Below, piece by piece: positions 1-8,018 of a DNA stretch of 33,703 nucleotides. Location of the stretch: positions 1 to 33,703 of the forward strand of contig CAYUVK010000055.1 in assembly GCA_964448105.1 (NCBI GenBank), given 5' to 3'. Within the stretch, counting starts at the first letter, position 1. Each line of letters begins with the position of its first letter. Made by a program: the position numbers and the translations under genes. Origin of the DNA: CAVQBP01 sp964448105 (GTDB lineage: Bacteria > Bacteroidota > Ignavibacteria > Ignavibacteriales > Ignavibacteriaceae). The notes below the pieces were generated by a model that did not search any database, was not told the DNA's origin, and saw nothing but the letters and a program-made list of their open reading frames with translations.

Positions 1-978
1 ATCAAGTTCAATTTGATCATAACCAGGCGTGCCGGGTGGTGAATCTGCTCCGTAATGGTGTGTTGGCGGTTGATTTACTTCCATTTCTATGGTTTTTCCA
101 TTACTTGATGTCTGACCATTCCATGTATCTAATATTCCATTTATAATTTTAGATTCATTTGCACTGTTGTCACATGGTCCAAAAAATTCCAGGTTAAGCT
201 TTATTTTTAATGGGGCATTTGGGGGAGGGGGTAAAACTTCCGGATAATTACCAGTAATTGAAACCCCGTCGCCAAAATAATTTCCTTTGCTGCTTAATGA
301 AGCCCTTCCGCTTTTGATAGCTTCAGACAGCGAAATTTCATAACCTACCTCAACAGGCGGATGAGGTATTTGTATCACATCATTAATTGTAGTGACAGAT
401 TCATAATCTGAAGTTGATTTATCGGAATATTTTTCAGGAAATTTTTTTTTGAGCAAGGAACGTATAGAACCGGATGTCTGACCACACGGATCAGTAAGAA
501 CTATATTAATTTTTTTTGGTGGTAAATAATTTAAATTGTAATCTGACGGGACGTTAGAATTTACCGAAGCAATAATATTTTGTATCTCATTCTGTTCAGC
601 ATTTATAACTAATACTTGCTTGGTTGTTCCGTTTGCGGTAATTGTAAACAGAGCAAGCGAACCCCCTTGAATAACGGTATCCTGATAATTTGTATTTAAT
701 GAAAAGTAGTTGTTACTTTGAACCGATTGCCATATTTGCTGAACCTGGGAAGCATTAATTGAAAAGTTTGTATCCAGCAATATATCCGGAGAAATACTAC
801 CATTTAATCTTAAAAAATTTACTTCTCCATCTGCAAGTACCGTAATTGTTTCTGATACTGCCAATACAGACAAACCACCGGTAGTACCAACAAGTTTAAA
901 ATCGGATGGAGGACTTTGCGAATAAATATTATTGCAAATGAAAATTAGAATCAGAATTACTGCCCTCAAATAATTCAT
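1..978 (-). CDS. Secreted protein of unknown function, N-terminal part (runs off left edge)
   Basis: An open frame of 326 codons without a stop starts at the ATG complementary to 976-978 and continues past base 1. The first 20 residues (MNYLRAVILILIFICNNIYS) form a clear signal peptide with a likely cut near YSQ/S, so the product is exported. After it come beta-rich, Ser/Thr/Asn-rich segments, a Pro run (VLPPPPN) near residue 265 and two cysteines (LTDPCG, FGPCDN). The visible end is HYGADSPPGTPGYDQIELD. I do not recognise a family. In an organism with a type IX secretion system it could be a T9SS cargo, but the C-terminal sorting domain that would show this lies outside the window. An upstream purine-rich stretch AGAGGTGTGTC precedes the ATG. 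Sure of the gene and its export; the function is unknown. Confidence 0.8.
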   Translation of the reverse strand, partial: MNYLRAVILILIFICNNIYSQSPPSDFKLVGTTGGLSVLAVSETITVLADGEVNFLRLNGSISPDILLDTNFSINASQVQQIWQSVQSNNYFSLNTNYQDTVIQGGSLALFTITANGTTKQVLVINAEQNEIQNIIASVNSNVPSDYNLNYLPPKKINIVLTDPCGQTSGSIRSLLKKKFPEKYSDKSTSDYESVTTINDVIQIPHPPVEVGYEISLSEAIKSGRASLSSKGNYFGDGVSITGNYPEVLPPPPNAPLKIKLNLEFFGPCDNSANESKIINGILDTWNGQTSSNGKTIEMEVNQPPTHHYGADSPPGTPGYDQIELD

Positions 979-1633
979 GACACACCTCTTATTAATTATT
1001 GTGATTATAATTTATTATAAGTGCATTGCCGGTTGTATATACAAGTATTAAAAAAGCTATTGGACCTTTGTTCAATATAACTTTTAAATATTTAGATAAT
1101 TTTCAGGTTGAGATCGTTTATAAATTTCGATAACACAGTAGAGGAATACAGTAGATTGTATATGTAGATAAAATAATATACAGATATATAATAAAATTGA
1201 GTGTGATTTACATCTTTGAACATATTTTTAATAGATTATATTAAAATATAATTGATTGCCTAAGACACAATCCCATTTATCCAGCAAATATTTTTTTCAT
1301 CTTGTTTACCAATCGAAGGTTGGTCAGAAAAACAAAAAAAATAATACATGATTCACTATTGAAAAAGACTTCCTTATTTTTGCAGTTCCTTTAAGCTGTT
1401 CCGGTCAAAAATAAGTAAGACTTTTTTCTGTACCTCGAAATTTCATATCCATAAAACATATCATTAGTATTCTTATCAAAAATTAATTGTTCAGTCTAAC
1501 AGCCTATACGCTTACAACATTCCTATGCTGTCAGCCCTTTACAAATAATTTTTTTGTCTTATCAGTAAATCCATAAATGGTTTAATGTAAGCACCAAGTA
1601 AAAAACCTTGCTTAATTTTTATACGTTAGAAAA
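979..1633. other. Gene-poor AT-rich gap with one long inverted repeat
   Basis: This stretch of about 650 bases between the secreted-protein start and the decayed ATPase gene shows no convincing open frame on either strand. Its one clear structure is an imperfect inverted repeat: 1362-1381 pairs with 1407-1426 at 18 of 20 positions around a 25-base loop, ending in a T run (CTTTTTT). It could be a terminator or the fold of a small RNA. The promoter of the minus-strand secreted protein should lie in 985-1080. The gap probably belongs to the same eroded mobile region as the neighbouring pseudogene. Confidence 0.5.
1362..1426. repeat. Long imperfect inverted repeat (20-bp arms)
   Basis: Arm 1 is 1362-1381 (AAAAAGACTTCCTTATTTTT) and arm 2 is 1407-1426 (AAAAATAAGTAAGACTTTTT). 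They are reverse complements at 18 of 20 positions and enclose a 25-base, more GC-rich loop. On the plus strand the second arm runs into a T tract, which suits an intrinsic terminator, although no gene is seen just upstream. It may also be the remnant of a mobile element end. Confidence 0.55.
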
Positions 1634-2407
1634 TTGATTAAGCTTAAGAACAGGAAAGAGAGAATGTTCTTAAATGATTGGGGAGCTTTACTCCCTGCCT
1701 GGCAGGAAGAATTCTCTGATAAATTTGTTGAGGTTGAGGGAAATATAGTATTCACTGGTCGCGGGGGTTTTGAATACGAAAAGGAAGAGGATGAACTGGA
1801 CGACCAGGGAAAAGTAATTCATAAAGGGCAGTTTGTTAAAAGCGGGATTAAGATGAAAATAGCTAGAGAAACTCCATATGAGACAGATTTAAATGTTTGG
1901 ATGCAACTGGAAAAGGAACTTGATAAAAATGGAAGACCGGTTCAGAAAAATGTTGGATATGTTTTAAAAGATAGAAGCGATACCATAAACGGGAAAAGAT
2001 TTGAATTTCCAACTTATCGAAATTTCAAACCTATAATTAATTTTATCTTAGGTTTACCTGTAGGAGAGGTTTCAGGAGAAACCTTCAGCGATAATTTAAA
2101 CCCTAGAACCGATGCAGAATATTTTGAAAGAAGATTGAGACAATAGATTGAAACGGAAAATATATCGGGTGTATTTGATAAATATGGCTTAGGAGATACA
2201 AGATCCAAAGCAGACAAACAAATCAAAGCAACGATAATTGAAAAGATATTCGGTACAACCAGTCAGACCGAAATATCAAAAATGGATCATAAGCTGTTGA
2301 AGAAAAAAAGATTAGAACTCGAAGATATGTTCGCGCAATTATCTGCAGCTCAGCCGGAAAATGTAATTGATTGGATTATGTCTTATCAAATAAAAGCTGC
2401 TGCCTAA
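1616..2407 (+). pseudogene. Decayed phage/mobile-element AAA-type ATPase gene (5'-truncated, in-frame TAG)
   Basis: The frame opens after a stop at 1613-1615; the first usable start is TTG at 1634. It encodes 170 residues up to a TAG at 2144-2146, and the same frame then continues for 86 more codons to TAA at 2405-2407. The part before the stop (FLNDWGALLPAW, VFTGRGGFEYE, a DDQGK linker, VKSGIKMK, ETPYETDLNVWMQLEKE) resembles the C-terminal half of AAA_24/Sak4-like ATPases of phages and integrative elements. The part after the stop (IIEKIFGTTSQTEISKM) resembles the small C-terminal domain of the same proteins, so one gene is interrupted. The Walker A region is missing. Family assignment rests on recognised pattern, not a search. 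The location left of the 3' end of tRNA-Ala fits a degraded integrated element. Confidence 0.6.
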
Positions 2408-2419
2408 AATAGCCTCAAT

Positions 2420-2440
2420 TGCTGGTCCTTATGGCCAGCA
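2420..2440 (+). terminator. Possible hairpin terminator after the decayed ATPase gene
   Basis: TTGCTGGTCC and GGCCAGCA can pair around a short TTAT loop with one bulged base, 13 bases after the TAA at 2407. The following GTTTATT is only a weak T tract, so this is tentative. Confidence 0.35.
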
Positions 2441-2667
2441 GTTTATTAAAATTTCTTATTGGCTTTCACTCTATAATTTGAACCCACTTAAACTGTAACA
2501 CTTTTAGTTTAGACTTATAGTTTCGCTTCGTTGTTAATAAAAATAATTTAACAACTCCGCTCAACTATTCCAGGAATGAACAAAAAGATGTTCCAGTTTT
2601 CAGGACAAAAAGATGTGCCTTCGCTGTTAAAATTTAGCATTGAAAAATATATTACTGATTAAAAAAG

Positions 2668-2717
2668 TGTGCCCAAAATGTGCCCAAATTCGGGTTCATT
2701 CTGATTAATTCTGATTA
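2668..2717. repeat. Two pairs of short direct repeats beside tRNA-Ala
   Basis: TGTGCCCAAA occurs at 2668-2677 and again at 2679-2688 (period 11). TTCTGATTA occurs at 2699-2707 and 2709-2717 (period 10). Both periods are about one DNA turn, as in clustered binding sites. They sit 70-120 bases from the 3' end of the tRNA gene, on the side where an integrated element would lie. They may be remnants of recombinase-binding DNA, but no integrase gene remains. The 2408-2785 gap otherwise shows only stop-ridden sequence. Confidence 0.45.
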
Positions 2718-2748
2718 GTTTAGGAAAATTACAATTTGATAGTAATAA

Positions 2749-2783
2749 AAAAAGCTTCAAAACGTTTAATTTTGAAGCTTTTT
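2749..2783 (-). terminator. Intrinsic terminator of tRNA-Ala
   Basis: A perfect 14-bp stem (AAAAAGCTTCAAAA at 2749-2762 with TTTTGAAGCTTTTT at 2770-2783) has a 7-base loop. Read on the minus strand it begins two bases after the tRNA 3' end at 2786 and is followed by a T tract, so it should end the tRNA transcript. On the plus strand there is little T tail beyond the stem. Confidence 0.75.
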
Positions 2784-2785
2784 AG

Positions 2786-2858
<73 letters not shown>

Positions 2859-3092
2859 ATTTTAATTATACGGCAAAAATATGCAAGTTTAATATCTATA
2901 GCAATATTTATATTCTGCTGGTTAGGATTTTAACTTCATTTGCTTTTACTTTATACTTAAGAAAAATAGAATAAATAATTTTTGAATCCTCATGCCTTCT
3001 TGAAAATTGAGTAAGTTCTGATTCCGCAATATTACATTGTTTCATTTTGTAATTTGTTTTAAATATATTTTGGTAATAAAAAATATTGTTGA

Positions 3093-3485
3093 ATGAAAAT
3101 TAATATAATTCTTTTTGTAATATTTGGATTTATAATTGCTTATACCGGGTGCAAAGATACTTCCACAGGTATTGATTCAAAAACTATCCCCTCTTCCAAT
3201 GTTAGTTTTGGAGAATATATTGCTCCGGTTTTTTTAACAAAATGTGCAAATAGAGGCTGTCACGAGGATGCTACCAAAGCAGGCGGAATCAGCTTAACTA
3301 CATGGGTTGGCGCTACCGATCCGAATATCGTAGTTGAAGGGCATCCTGAAGACAGCCCTTTAGTCTGGTCAATTGATGGAGTCTCAGGCTTTAGTCCTAT
3401 GCCTCCACCGGGATATCCTCCTTTAACTGTTAACCAAATAAGCGGAATTAAAACCTGGATCCAGGAAGGCGCTAAAAACGATTGA
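3093..3485 (+). CDS. Small c-type cytochrome-like lipoprotein
   Basis: The 130-residue product starts with a lipoprotein-type signal (hydrophobic MKINIILFVIFGFIIAYTGC, lipobox ending at Cys20), so it should be lipid-anchored in the envelope. The mature part has CANRGCH near residues 51-57, a CxxxxCH variant of the heme c motif. A later PMPPP (about residues 102-106) offers a Met that could be the distal heme ligand. This is the arrangement of single-heme domains such as the planctomycete-type cytochrome domain in Bacteroidota surface proteins. GGISLTTW and INGIKTWI-like spacing before the C-terminus (QISGIKTWIQEGAKND) fit that family. It stands alone between the tRNA and the converging reductase gene, so it has no obvious partner. 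A role in electron transfer is inferred. Confidence 0.7.
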   Translation: MKINIILFVIFGFIIAYTGCKDTSTGIDSKTIPSSNVSFGEYIAPVFLTKCANRGCHEDATKAGGISLTTWVGATDPNIVVEGHPEDSPLVWSIDGVSGFSPMPPPGYPPLTVNQISGIKTWIQEGAKND

Positions 3486-3501
3486 TTTAAATTGGGAAGA
3501 C

Positions 3502-3560
3502 GGATTTCGAATTTCGAATTATATTTAAATCCGAAGTTCACGAACCGAAATTCGAAATCC
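3502..3560. repeat. 15-bp perfect inverted repeat between convergent genes
   Basis: GGATTTCGAATTTCG (3502-3516) and its exact reverse complement CGAAATTCGAAATCC (3546-3560) flank a 29-base spacer. It fills the gap between the cytochrome-like gene and the stop of the convergent reductase gene at 3561, where a bidirectional terminator would be useful. There is no strong T tract. Related ATTTCGGATTTCGGAAT sequence recurs as an inverted repeat at 14925-14969, so this looks like a dispersed intergenic repeat. Confidence 0.7.
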
Positions 3561-4550
3561 TTAAATCCATTTCATTTCTTTGTACCACTCAACAGTCCTT
3601 TTAATTCCCTCTTCAATCGAGATTTTTTGATGATAGTCTAAATCATTAATTGCTTTGCTTGTATCACATGTCCATGAATTTTGTGTAATATCTTTTGCTT
3701 TTTCAATATTTAATGTTGCCGGTTTACTGCTGAACATCGCAAAAAATTGTGCTGCCGATGCAATTGAAAATACTACTGAGTGAGGTACTTTTACCTTAAT
3801 CGGATTTTTGCCTGTTATATTAGATGTAACATTACCTATTTCTTTCCAAGTATAATATTTTTCAGAACTTATAAAATATATTTGATTCTTTGCATTATCA
3901 TTTACCGCAGCTAGTAAAAAACCATTTACCAGGTCGATAACATGGATTAAGCTTATCTTCTTTTTATCAAACCCAATAGTGGTCATTAACCCTTTATTAA
4001 ATGTCTTGAAGAATATAAGTATCTCCGTATCCCGTTCTCCATAGACCGCGGGAGCACGGCATATTGTAATTGGAATTCTATCCATATAAGCTTGAGATAA
4101 TTTTTCCTGGGCAAGCTTGCTCCTTCCGTAAGTAGTAATCGGATGGCATTCTGTTTCTTCATTAACCGGCTTGCTATTGAGTGAAGGGCCTGTGGCGGTT
4201 TGACTGCTCACTATTAAAAATCTCTTAATTGTATCTTTAAACTCCAATGAGACATTCAGTAGATTTCTTGTTGTGTCAACATTCCCTTTAAAATAACCTT
4301 CTGGCTTTTTAGATTTTACAACTCCCGCAACATGAAAAATATATTCCGCATCTTTGAACGCCTTTCTCAACCCATCATTATCAAATAAACCATTATCATA
4401 TATTTCAACATTTTTTCCTTCAAGCCATCTAAGATTGCTTGTTTTTCTTATAATACATCTGACTTTATAATTCTTTCCCAATAGTAAATCAACCAGGTGA
4501 CTGCCTACAAAGCCGTTTGCACCTGTAACAACTGCAATTGAATTATTCAT
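3561..4550 (-). CDS. Extended SDR NAD(P)-dependent reductase/epimerase, probable ceramide reductase (CerR-like)
   Basis: The 329-residue protein is a classic extended short-chain dehydrogenase. The nucleotide-binding loop TGANGFVG is at residues 9-16, HVAGVV is at 73-78, the catalytic Ser region VSSQTATG is at 114-121, and the YxxxK pair is Tyr141/Lys145 (YGRSK). By sequence alone it could be any sugar-nucleotide or ketone-reducing SDR. Its context narrows this: it is transcribed divergently from a serine palmitoyltransferase-like gene 111 bases away, which is followed by a GNAT-type acyltransferase. The same three enzyme types (Spt, bCerS, CerR) make ceramide in Caulobacter and are found together in Bacteroidota. 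I infer it reduces the 3-keto group of the ceramide intermediate. The SDR call is sure; the substrate is an inference. Confidence 0.8.
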   Translation of the reverse strand: MNNSIAVVTGANGFVGSHLVDLLLGKNYKVRCIIRKTSNLRWLEGKNVEIYDNGLFDNDGLRKAFKDAEYIFHVAGVVKSKKPEGYFKGNVDTTRNLLNVSLEFKDTIKRFLIVSSQTATGPSLNSKPVNEETECHPITTYGRSKLAQEKLSQAYMDRIPITICRAPAVYGERDTEILIFFKTFNKGLMTTIGFDKKKISLIHVIDLVNGFLLAAVNDNAKNQIYFISSEKYYTWKEIGNVTSNITGKNPIKVKVPHSVVFSIASAAQFFAMFSSKPATLNIEKAKDITQNSWTCDTSKAINDLDYHQKISIEEGIKRTVEWYKEMKWI

Positions 4551-4650
4551 AAGTATTTGATTTTGAATTTATTAAATTTTATGTTTTGTCGGGAAATTTA
4601 GAAATAATTTACTTATTATTAAAGATTAAAAAATTCTTTATTCAAATATT

Positions 4651-4656
4651 AGGAGG
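4651..4656 (+). promoter_or_regulatory. Strong Shine-Dalgarno site that fixes the TTG start of spt
   Basis: AGGAGG ends five bases before TTG at 4662-4664, and no ATG in that frame fits as well. Such a strong site is unusual among the genes in this window. The 4551-4661 gap must hold both the spt promoter and that of the divergent reductase gene; I could not pick either with confidence. Confidence 0.75.
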
Positions 4657-4661
4657 AATTT

Positions 4662-5852
4662 TTGGATTTATTCAAAAAAGCTTATGATTTTACAAGAGCT
4701 GATGAAATAAAAAAATTAGGTTTATATCCATATTTCAGAGCTATTGAAGAAAATGAAGGACCTGTCGTTCAAATTGAAGGCAGAAAAGTAATAATGGCAG
4801 GGTCTAATAATTATCTTGGTTTAACTGCGCATCCGAAAGTTAAGGAAGCTGCAATAAAAGCAGTGGAAAAGTATGGAACCGGCTGTTCAGGTTCCCGCTA
4901 TTTAACCGGGACGTTAGATCTTCATATTGAATTGGAAACACGGTTAGCAAAATTTTTCAATAGAGAAGCTGTGCTGCTTTTCAGTACTGGGTATCTAACC
5001 GGTCAGGGAATTATACCAACTCTTGTACAAAGAGGCGATTATGTAATTTCAGATAAAGATAATCATGCTTGTTTAATTGCAGGTAATTTGATGGCGAAAG
5101 GTGCAACTGCCGAATTTATCCGTTATAAACACAACGATATAGATGATCTTGAAAGAGTTATAAGTAAGCTTCCAGATAATGGTGGCAGATTGATTGTTAG
5201 TGACGGGGTCTTCAGTACCGGCGGCGAAATTGTTAATTTGGAAAGATTAAACAAAATTGCTAAAACTTATGGTGCTAGAATTCTTATTGATGATGCTCAT
5301 GCAGTAGGTGTTATTGGTAAAGGTGGAAGAGGTACCGCGAGTGAATTCAATTTGGAAAACGAAATCGACATGACAATGGGAACGTTCAGCAAAACATTTG
5401 CTTCATTAGGCGGGTTTGTTGCCGGACAAGAGAGAGTAATAAACTATATTAAGCACAATTCACTTGCGCTAATATTCAGTGCTTCCCCTACCCCGTCTTC
5501 AGTTGCTGCTACACTTGCAGCACTCGATATTCTTGAAGCAGAACCTGAAAGAGTAACTAAAGTGGTAAGAAATGCCAGCAAGATGAGAACTGGATTAAAA
5601 GATGCCGGCTTTACCGTTCTTGAAGGAAGAACTGCAATAGTGCCGGTAATTGTAGGTGACGATAATCTTGCATTCAAAATGTGGAGGATGCTGTTTGACG
5701 CAGGAGTTTTTGTTAATGTTTTTATCTCTCCGGGTGTTCCACCGGGAAGACAAATGATGAGAACAAGTTATATGGCGACACATGAAGATGAACAGTTAGA
5801 TAAGATATTGGATATTTTTACTGATACGGGGAAAAAGTTAGGTTTAATCTAA
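4662..5852 (+). CDS. spt: Serine palmitoyltransferase-like PLP enzyme (alpha-oxoamine synthase family)
   Basis: A 396-residue fold-type I PLP enzyme that would condense an amino acid with an acyl thioester. Family landmarks are SNNYLGL at 48-54, GTGCSGSRYLTG at 72-83, the cofactor-stacking His135 (DNHAC), DDAHAVG at 210-216 with the PLP-nitrogen Asp, and Lys244 in TFSKTFASLGGF, which should form the Schiff base. The TFSK(T/S)-A-S-x-GGF form is that of serine palmitoyltransferases; glycine acetyltransferase (kbl) and AONS (bioF) usually have other surroundings. Length matches the family. It begins with TTG behind an AGGAGG site and ends in an intrinsic terminator before the acyltransferase gene. 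With the divergent SDR it suggests the first step of sphingolipid synthesis: serine plus acyl thioester to 3-ketosphinganine. An AONS or Kbl role is the main alternative. Confidence 0.82.
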   Translation: MDLFKKAYDFTRADEIKKLGLYPYFRAIEENEGPVVQIEGRKVIMAGSNNYLGLTAHPKVKEAAIKAVEKYGTGCSGSRYLTGTLDLHIELETRLAKFFNREAVLLFSTGYLTGQGIIPTLVQRGDYVISDKDNHACLIAGNLMAKGATAEFIRYKHNDIDDLERVISKLPDNGGRLIVSDGVFSTGGEIVNLERLNKIAKTYGARILIDDAHAVGVIGKGGRGTASEFNLENEIDMTMGTFSKTFASLGGFVAGQERVINYIKHNSLALIFSASPTPSSVAATLAALDILEAEPERVTKVVRNASKMRTGLKDAGFTVLEGRTAIVPVIVGDDNLAFKMWRMLFDAGVFVNVFISPGVPPGRQMMRTSYMATHEDEQLDKILDIFTDTGKKLGLI

Positions 5853-5871
5853 CATGATTTTTCATCCACTT

Positions 5872-5900
5872 AAAAGCATACCTCTATGGGTATGCTTTTT
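5872..5900 (+). terminator. Intrinsic terminator between spt and the acyltransferase gene
   Basis: AAAAGCATACC (5872-5882) pairs perfectly with GGTATGCTTTT (5889-5899) around a 6-base loop, with T residues after it. It lies 20 bases after the spt stop. The ATG at 5886 sits in the loop of this hairpin, so it is unlikely to be a real start for the next gene. Confidence 0.8.
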
Positions 5901-5921
5901 TATTGTTATAAGGATAAACAT

Positions 5922-7043
5922 ATGAGTTCAATTACAATAAAAACTGTTGAAAACAAAAAAGACTTAATGCAGTTCATTAAGTTTCAATGGAAAATCTATA
6001 ATGGCGATCCTAATTGGGTTCCCCCGCTAATAATGGACAGGAAAAAAATTCTTAGTAAAGAAAAAAATCCTTTCTTTAAGCATTCGGAAGCCGAATATTT
6101 TCTTGCAGAAAAGAACGGAGATTTAGTTGGAAGAATAGCAGCTATAAAAAATGACTTGCACAATAAACATCATAACGATAAAGTTGGTTTTTTTGGTTTC
6201 TTTGAATCCATTAATGATCAGGAAGTTGCCAATGCACTTTTCGATAAAGCAAAAGAATGGCTGCAGGCTAAAGGTTTAAACAAAATGAGAGGACCGGCAA
6301 ATCCTTCCAGCAACGATGAATATGCTATGCTGGTGGAAGGTTTTGATTCTCCCCCGCTGCTTTTAATGACTTATAATCCAAAATATTATTTGGATTTATG
6401 TAATAACTACGGTTTTAAAAAAGCAAAAGATTTAAACGCTCATATACTGCAAAGTGATAAAACATTGTCTTCGGAAAAAGTTCGCAGGGTAGCTGATATC
6501 GCAAAAAAAAGATACGGATTAAAGATCTCCCAGTTAAACATGAAAGATTATAATAAAGAAGTTGAAAAAGTAAAATTCGTTTATAACAAAGCGTGGGAGC
6601 CGAATTGGGGTTTTGTTCCTATGACCGACGATGAATTAAATGCAATGGCAAAAGATCTTAAACCTCTTGTTGAACCTTCCCTTGTTCTTTTCGGAGAAAT
6701 TAAAGATAACCTTGTAGGTTTTGCTTTAGTAATGCCTGATTATAATGAAATCTTCATATCAATGAACGGGAAATTACTTCCGTTCGGATTTATTAAGCTT
6801 CTTACCCAAAAGAAAAAAATAAAAAAATGCAGGATAATAACTTTGGGCATTATTCCTGAATACCAGAAAAAGGGATTGGATGCGGCATTTTACTGGGAAA
6901 TTGTTAACCGGGCAAGAAATATAGGAATATTAATTGGTGAAGCCAGCTGGGTTCTTGAAGATAATGATATGATGAACCGCGGTCTGGAGGCGCTTAATGC
7001 TAAACTTTATAAGAAGTATAGAATTTATGAAATAGATATTTAG
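5922..7043 (+). CDS. GNAT-fold acyltransferase, probable bacterial ceramide synthase (bCerS-like)
   Basis: The product has 373 residues from ATG 5922, preceded by AAGGAT. A longer frame from 5886 would start inside a terminator hairpin and is rejected. The N-terminal part carries VPPL, NPFFKH and the conserved-looking block MRGPANPSSNDEYAMLVEGF. The C-terminal part has the acyl-CoA pyrophosphate loop of GNAT enzymes (LGIIPEYQKKGLDAAFY). At about 370-380 residues it is much longer than a simple acetyltransferase and matches the large GNAT proteins found next to Spt genes; in Caulobacter such an enzyme acylates the long-chain amine to form ceramide. The neighbours Spt and a CerR-like SDR support the same step here. 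The terminator upstream implies its own promoter or read-through control. The GNAT call is firm, the ceramide synthase role is inferred. Confidence 0.72.
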   Translation: MSSITIKTVENKKDLMQFIKFQWKIYNGDPNWVPPLIMDRKKILSKEKNPFFKHSEAEYFLAEKNGDLVGRIAAIKNDLHNKHHNDKVGFFGFFESINDQEVANALFDKAKEWLQAKGLNKMRGPANPSSNDEYAMLVEGFDSPPLLLMTYNPKYYLDLCNNYGFKKAKDLNAHILQSDKTLSSEKVRRVADIAKKRYGLKISQLNMKDYNKEVEKVKFVYNKAWEPNWGFVPMTDDELNAMAKDLKPLVEPSLVLFGEIKDNLVGFALVMPDYNEIFISMNGKLLPFGFIKLLTQKKKIKKCRIITLGIIPEYQKKGLDAAFYWEIVNRARNIGILIGEASWVLEDNDMMNRGLEALNAKLYKKYRIYEIDI

Positions 7044-7048
7044 TCTGT

Positions 7049-7936
7049 TTAATTCGATAATTGTTCGTCATACTTACCGGAATGTGCCGGGTCAATTTTT
7101 TTTAGAGCTGTAAATACTTCTTCCTTATCCGGGTATGTTTTTAGCCTGTTTATTATTTCGCCTGCCTTGGCATCAAAAAATACTTTTGTTAAAGTTGTGC
7201 TTAGATCCATCTTGGTTTTTAGATCTTTCAATACATTTACAAGTTTTACTATGTCCTGCTGTCCTTCTTTCGGATTCATTGAATATATATCTATTCCGTA
7301 ATAATAATCATAAATGGATTCTCTAAACGGCCTGAATTTATCATTTAAAAGATCATCAACTAATCCGCGTCTGCTGTAAGAACTGCTGCTCTTTGTCCAT
7401 CCGCTTGAAAAGCCGCTGACGGCACCAAGATTAGCAATATCGGATGCCTTTGAAAAATAAGGTGTTCCTCCCAATTTATCCCATGTATCCATGTCAAACC
7501 CGATGATTATATATGCATAGTAATCCAAAAAGCCTGTTATCGGATCGAAGACAGTTTGGTTACGGTAAAAACCCTGCGCCGGGTCATAACTAAAAGACCA
7601 TGCATTATCATTAATACTTAATACCAAAGAATTATCTTGAGACTTATAAATTGGCCGCAAACTTGTTACAACCACCTGTGCAGTATAATTAATATCATTA
7701 GAGGAGGACAGCATAAAAATGGATAATGAACAATCTATCTTTGCACCGTTCTGGTAAGCTGCATCATTAGTAAACTGAGTCTTATTCACATAATCTTCTA
7801 CCTTTTGAGCAAAATCTCTTAATTTATCCCGCGCTGAAATAGTGATGCTCTCGGTATTAAGAGTTACTTTGCAATTTAATTCTTGAGAAAAAGTTAAAGT
7901 AGAAAAAATTAGAAGGAAGAGAATTAGAGATTTCAT
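7049..7936 (-). CDS. porD: Type IX secretion system protein PorD (DUF4835)
   Basis: The 295-residue product has a signal peptide (MKSLILFLLIFSTLTFSQE) and begins its mature part with ELNCKV, as in the DUF4835/PorD family. Further family marks are an early helical NKTQFTN, SRP-like TSLRPIYKS, the aromatic run FDPITGFLDYYAYIIIGFDMDTW, and GGTPYFSKA. PorD is needed for assembly or function of the type IX secretion system that exports cargo across the outer membrane in Bacteroidota and relatives. It converges with the acyltransferase gene (5 bases between stops) and diverges from the PorV/PorQ-like gene 82 bases away, which strengthens the envelope-export theme. Other T9SS core genes (porK, L, M, N, sov) are not in this window. 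Assignment by recognised sequence pattern; good confidence. Confidence 0.85.
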   Translation of the reverse strand: MKSLILFLLIFSTLTFSQELNCKVTLNTESITISARDKLRDFAQKVEDYVNKTQFTNDAAYQNGAKIDCSLSIFMLSSSNDINYTAQVVVTSLRPIYKSQDNSLVLSINDNAWSFSYDPAQGFYRNQTVFDPITGFLDYYAYIIIGFDMDTWDKLGGTPYFSKASDIANLGAVSGFSSGWTKSSSSYSRRGLVDDLLNDKFRPFRESIYDYYYGIDIYSMNPKEGQQDIVKLVNVLKDLKTKMDLSTTLTKVFFDAKAGEIINRLKTYPDKEEVFTALKKIDPAHSGKYDEQLSN

Positions 7937-8018
7937 TTTTTCAACAATTTTCAGTTTTTAGTTGATTTAATATATGAATTTCAATATAATCAAACAATAA
8001 TTAAAATTTTTCTGCGAA

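Noticed and set aside
2014..2226. Minus-strand frame overlapping the decayed ATPase gene
   Set aside because: The plus frame shows family-like sequence on both sides of the TAG; the antisense frame shows none.
2550..2660. Short plus-strand frame ending at 2660 (MNKKMFQFSGQKDVPSLL)
   Set aside because: About 29 codons, without a clear ribosome site or recognisable family; probably part of the eroded region.
979..2785. Attachment-site copy of the tRNA-Ala 3' end
   Set aside because: No stretch matching the 3' end of the tRNA gene was found by eye in the gap, so no att sites are claimed.
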